From: Chlamydia trachomatis
GTDB taxonomy: Bacteria > Chlamydiota > Chlamydiia > Chlamydiales > 2-12-FULL-49-11
Length of the DNA: 16,278 nt
Reading direction: 5' to 3'
NCBI GenBank assembly: GCA_945877885.1
Contig: CAMCSI010000008.1
Coordinates: 1 to 16,278, forward strand
The notes under the pieces are model-generated. The model made no database searches, was not told the DNA's origin, and saw nothing but the letters and a program-made list of their open reading frames with translations. The position numbers were made by a program, and so were the translations under genes. Shown here in pieces: positions 14,555-16,278 of this stretch (position 1 is its first letter; the number at the start of each line of letters is the position of its first letter).

Positions 14555-16278
14555 TATTCAGACCTCAATATTTGTGAAGGACGAAGCCTACAAGCCTTAA
14601 TTGCTGGAATAAGTCCTGCACCAAGAGAAAGTAGGGGAGCTGCTACTGCAATAAAGGTAAAGGCAAGAACGCTAAATTCATTTGGTAACTTTGATCCATA
14701 GAAGGCCGCATTAAACGCATCCCTTCCTTCAATTTTATTTAATAGCCATACCAAGGAATCGATATTTTTTAAGGTGATAAAGGCAAGAAAACTACCGATT
14801 AACACAGAGATACCACCAAGGATTACCCCTGCTAAAGCAAAAATGGTTGAAATCTTTAGTTTGGATGCTCCAAGAGATAAAAAGATTCCAATTTCAGTTT
14901 TTTTATCATGCACAAGAAGAAGTAGTAGGGTGATGATGTTGCAAATAGCCACAAGTAAAATAATTACGCCAATTAACATAAACAGGTCACGATCACTTTG
15001 GAATTGGCCTATTAAGTCTTTGGCAAAGTCATATTCGTAAAATGGGGTGACGGCAAAATATTGATCAATACCCCGATTCTTGAAATCTTGTTTTAAAAAT
15101 TCGGTTACCTCAGAGGCTTTCATCGTATCATCAAACCAAACCTGAAAACCATTGGCAATAAGAGGGTCTATAACTAGGCTTTCTTCCTTTGAAGAAATGC
15201 TTGATACAACATCTCTAGAAGTTAGGATATAGCGTACGCCTGTGCTGATTACACCTGGATCGTAAAATCCTGAAGTATAAACGCGCTTTCTTTGCTCAGA
15301 GACCATCAAAGGAGATGTCTTTCCAAAAGAGAAAAACCCACTATCGCCAATAAAGCACCCTTGTTCCTTAAAATGAATAGGGAGCAAAATCCCTCCCTCA
15401 TTTAAGACAAGGCTGTTTTCCACAAAATAAGCCCAAGGAGGAGCTATCTCAGGGGGTCTTGAAAACTGATTTTCAATATCTACATCAGAAATAGTGATCT
15501 CTTTCCAAGGAATAACTGTCTGAAAAACTTGCCCCTGTAATGGGATCTTTGCAGAAATTAACACATCAGTTAACTGCGTAGCTTCCAAAAGTGATACATG
15601 ATCTATTTCCCCACTAAATTTTACATTTTCAGTAAGAAGTAAGGGGGCTGTAATATCAACCCTTATAGCCTCTTTTGTCCCATTTTCAGTGAAAATAAGA
15701 TGATCATCATATTTTCTAATCACCCCTTTAGCAAAATCACCCTCTGGCATCTTACTATCTACAGCAGGTGGGATCATGAAATAGAAAATTTCACCCCTTG
15801 TTTTTCTTGCAAACGCAACAATAGGATCCTCAATAACCTCTTGTGGTAGGGAAAATCTCCCTTCCGTCTTATAGGCTTTGATGTGGATATTGTTAAAAAT
15901 GGGTAAAAGTCTTTCTGCTAAAGGCTTTTCAAAGGTTTCCATAGAGTCAGGAACATCCTCAGAGGAATTAATCCGTCCAGTATTTGCCAAATAGATCAAA
16001 TGATTTATATCTGCTGACTCTGGTTTTGTAATCAATGAGTGAAGAGGGCCCTTGTCCATAGGAATGGAATTTACATAGGCAGCCTGCGTTAAAAAATTTA
16101 ACGTGGGCATCAATGAATAAGGTTGATCAATAGGCTTTCTTGCTAACGTTAATCGTAATAAAGCGCCCGCTAATTGATAGTCATGAGCCTTTATCTCCGT
16201 TAAGGATGGGGGGATGGATGCAAGAGATTTTTGAACCTCTTTGGCGTAATCAATGACCCCACCTTTATCGCCCTTTAC
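14554..16278 (-). CDS. Lipoprotein-releasing permease LolC/LolE-type, partial (N-terminus outside window)
   Basis: The frame is open through the right edge with no stop, giving 574 visible residues; the start and first membrane helix lie outside. An apparent start near 16113 is only a TTG inside the gene, because the upstream codons (for example GGVIDYAKEVQKSLASI) continue as normal coding sequence. Most of the visible part is the periplasmic domain. Three membrane helices close the protein at about 433-456, 478-504 and 536-560. The FtsX-family cytoplasmic loop HDKKTEIGIFLSLGASKLKI links the first two, and the end reads IPAIKACRLRPSQILRSE. LolC/E members are usually about 400 residues, so this one has an enlarged periplasmic domain. 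With lolD it forms an inner-membrane lipoprotein exporter. LolC versus LolE cannot be told apart here. Confidence 0.9.
   Translation of the reverse strand, partial: VKGDKGGVIDYAKEVQKSLASIPPSLTEIKAHDYQLAGALLRLTLARKPIDQPYSLMPTLNFLTQAAYVNSIPMDKGPLHSLITKPESADINHLIYLANTGRINSSEDVPDSMETFEKPLAERLLPIFNNIHIKAYKTEGRFSLPQEVIEDPIVAFARKTRGEIFYFMIPPAVDSKMPEGDFAKGVIRKYDDHLIFTENGTKEAIRVDITAPLLLTENVKFSGEIDHVSLLEATQLTDVLISAKIPLQGQVFQTVIPWKEITISDVDIENQFSRPPEIAPPWAYFVENSLVLNEGGILLPIHFKEQGCFIGDSGFFSFGKTSPLMVSEQRKRVYTSGFYDPGVISTGVRYILTSRDVVSSISSKEESLVIDPLIANGFQVWFDDTMKASEVTEFLKQDFKNRGIDQYFAVTPFYEYDFAKDLIGQFQSDRDLFMLIGVIILLVAICNIITLLLLLVHDKKTEIGIFLSLGASKLKISTIFALAGVILGGISVLIGSFLAFITLKNIDSLVWLLNKIEGRDAFNAAFYGSKLPNEFSVLAFTFIAVAAPLLSLGAGLIPAIKACRLRPSQILRSE

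Noticed and set aside
14554..16113. Complete 519-residue permease starting near 16113
   Set aside because: The putative start is a TTG, and the frame upstream remains open and coding-like to the window edge; the N-terminal membrane helix needed by the family is absent.

Overview
The window looks like the chromosome of a bacterium in the phylum Chlamydiae, probably an environmental or amoeba-associated lineage rather than Chlamydia itself. Three things support this. RuvB and Dcd resemble the chlamydial forms closely, for example the RuvB stretch SRGTPRIANNLLRWVRD and the Dcd stretch TMCIGKSTYARCG. The neighbours ruvB/dcd and folD/apbE are also adjacent in Chlamydia trachomatis. The housekeeping genes are AT-rich. 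The phylum call is inference from remembered family features; no search was run.

Layout. Positions 1-569: 5' part of a minus-strand gene for a coiled-coil protein with one membrane segment, cut by the window edge. Positions 690-3250: minus-strand operon ruvB > spoIID > small membrane protein. Position 3325 onward: dcd, the only plus-strand gene, divergent from ruvB and convergent with rnr. Positions 3895-8804: tightly packed minus-strand operon, an MreD-like membrane protein > suhB-type phosphatase > folD > apbE > rnr, with overlapping start and stop codons. Positions 8996-12925: a visibly more GC-rich minus-strand cassette of three unfamiliar coiled-coil genes (401 > 228 > 660 residues). Positions 13186-16278: a secreted CHRD-domain protein, then lolD and the 3' part of a LolC/LolE-type permease gene that runs off the right edge.

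The housekeeping genes cover recombination (RuvB), nucleotide supply (Dcd), RNA decay (RNase R), one-carbon metabolism (FolD), flavin attachment (ApbE), cell-wall remodelling (SpoIID, possibly the MreD-like protein) and lipoprotein export (Lol). The most interesting part is the cassette at 8996-12925. Its first protein has a degenerate U-box-like N-terminal region, a regular 18-residue helical repeat and a C-terminal CTIL, which fits a eukaryotic CaaX prenylation box. The second has an 11-residue repeat encoded by 33-bp DNA repeats. The third has long coiled coils, a hydrophobic Gly/Ala-rich centre and a C-terminal domain resembling polymorphic-toxin tips. Together they look like a set of secreted host-directed effectors. 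That is inference, but the CaaX-like tail and the repeats are read directly from the sequence. No tRNA, rRNA, CRISPR array or intact insertion sequence was seen.
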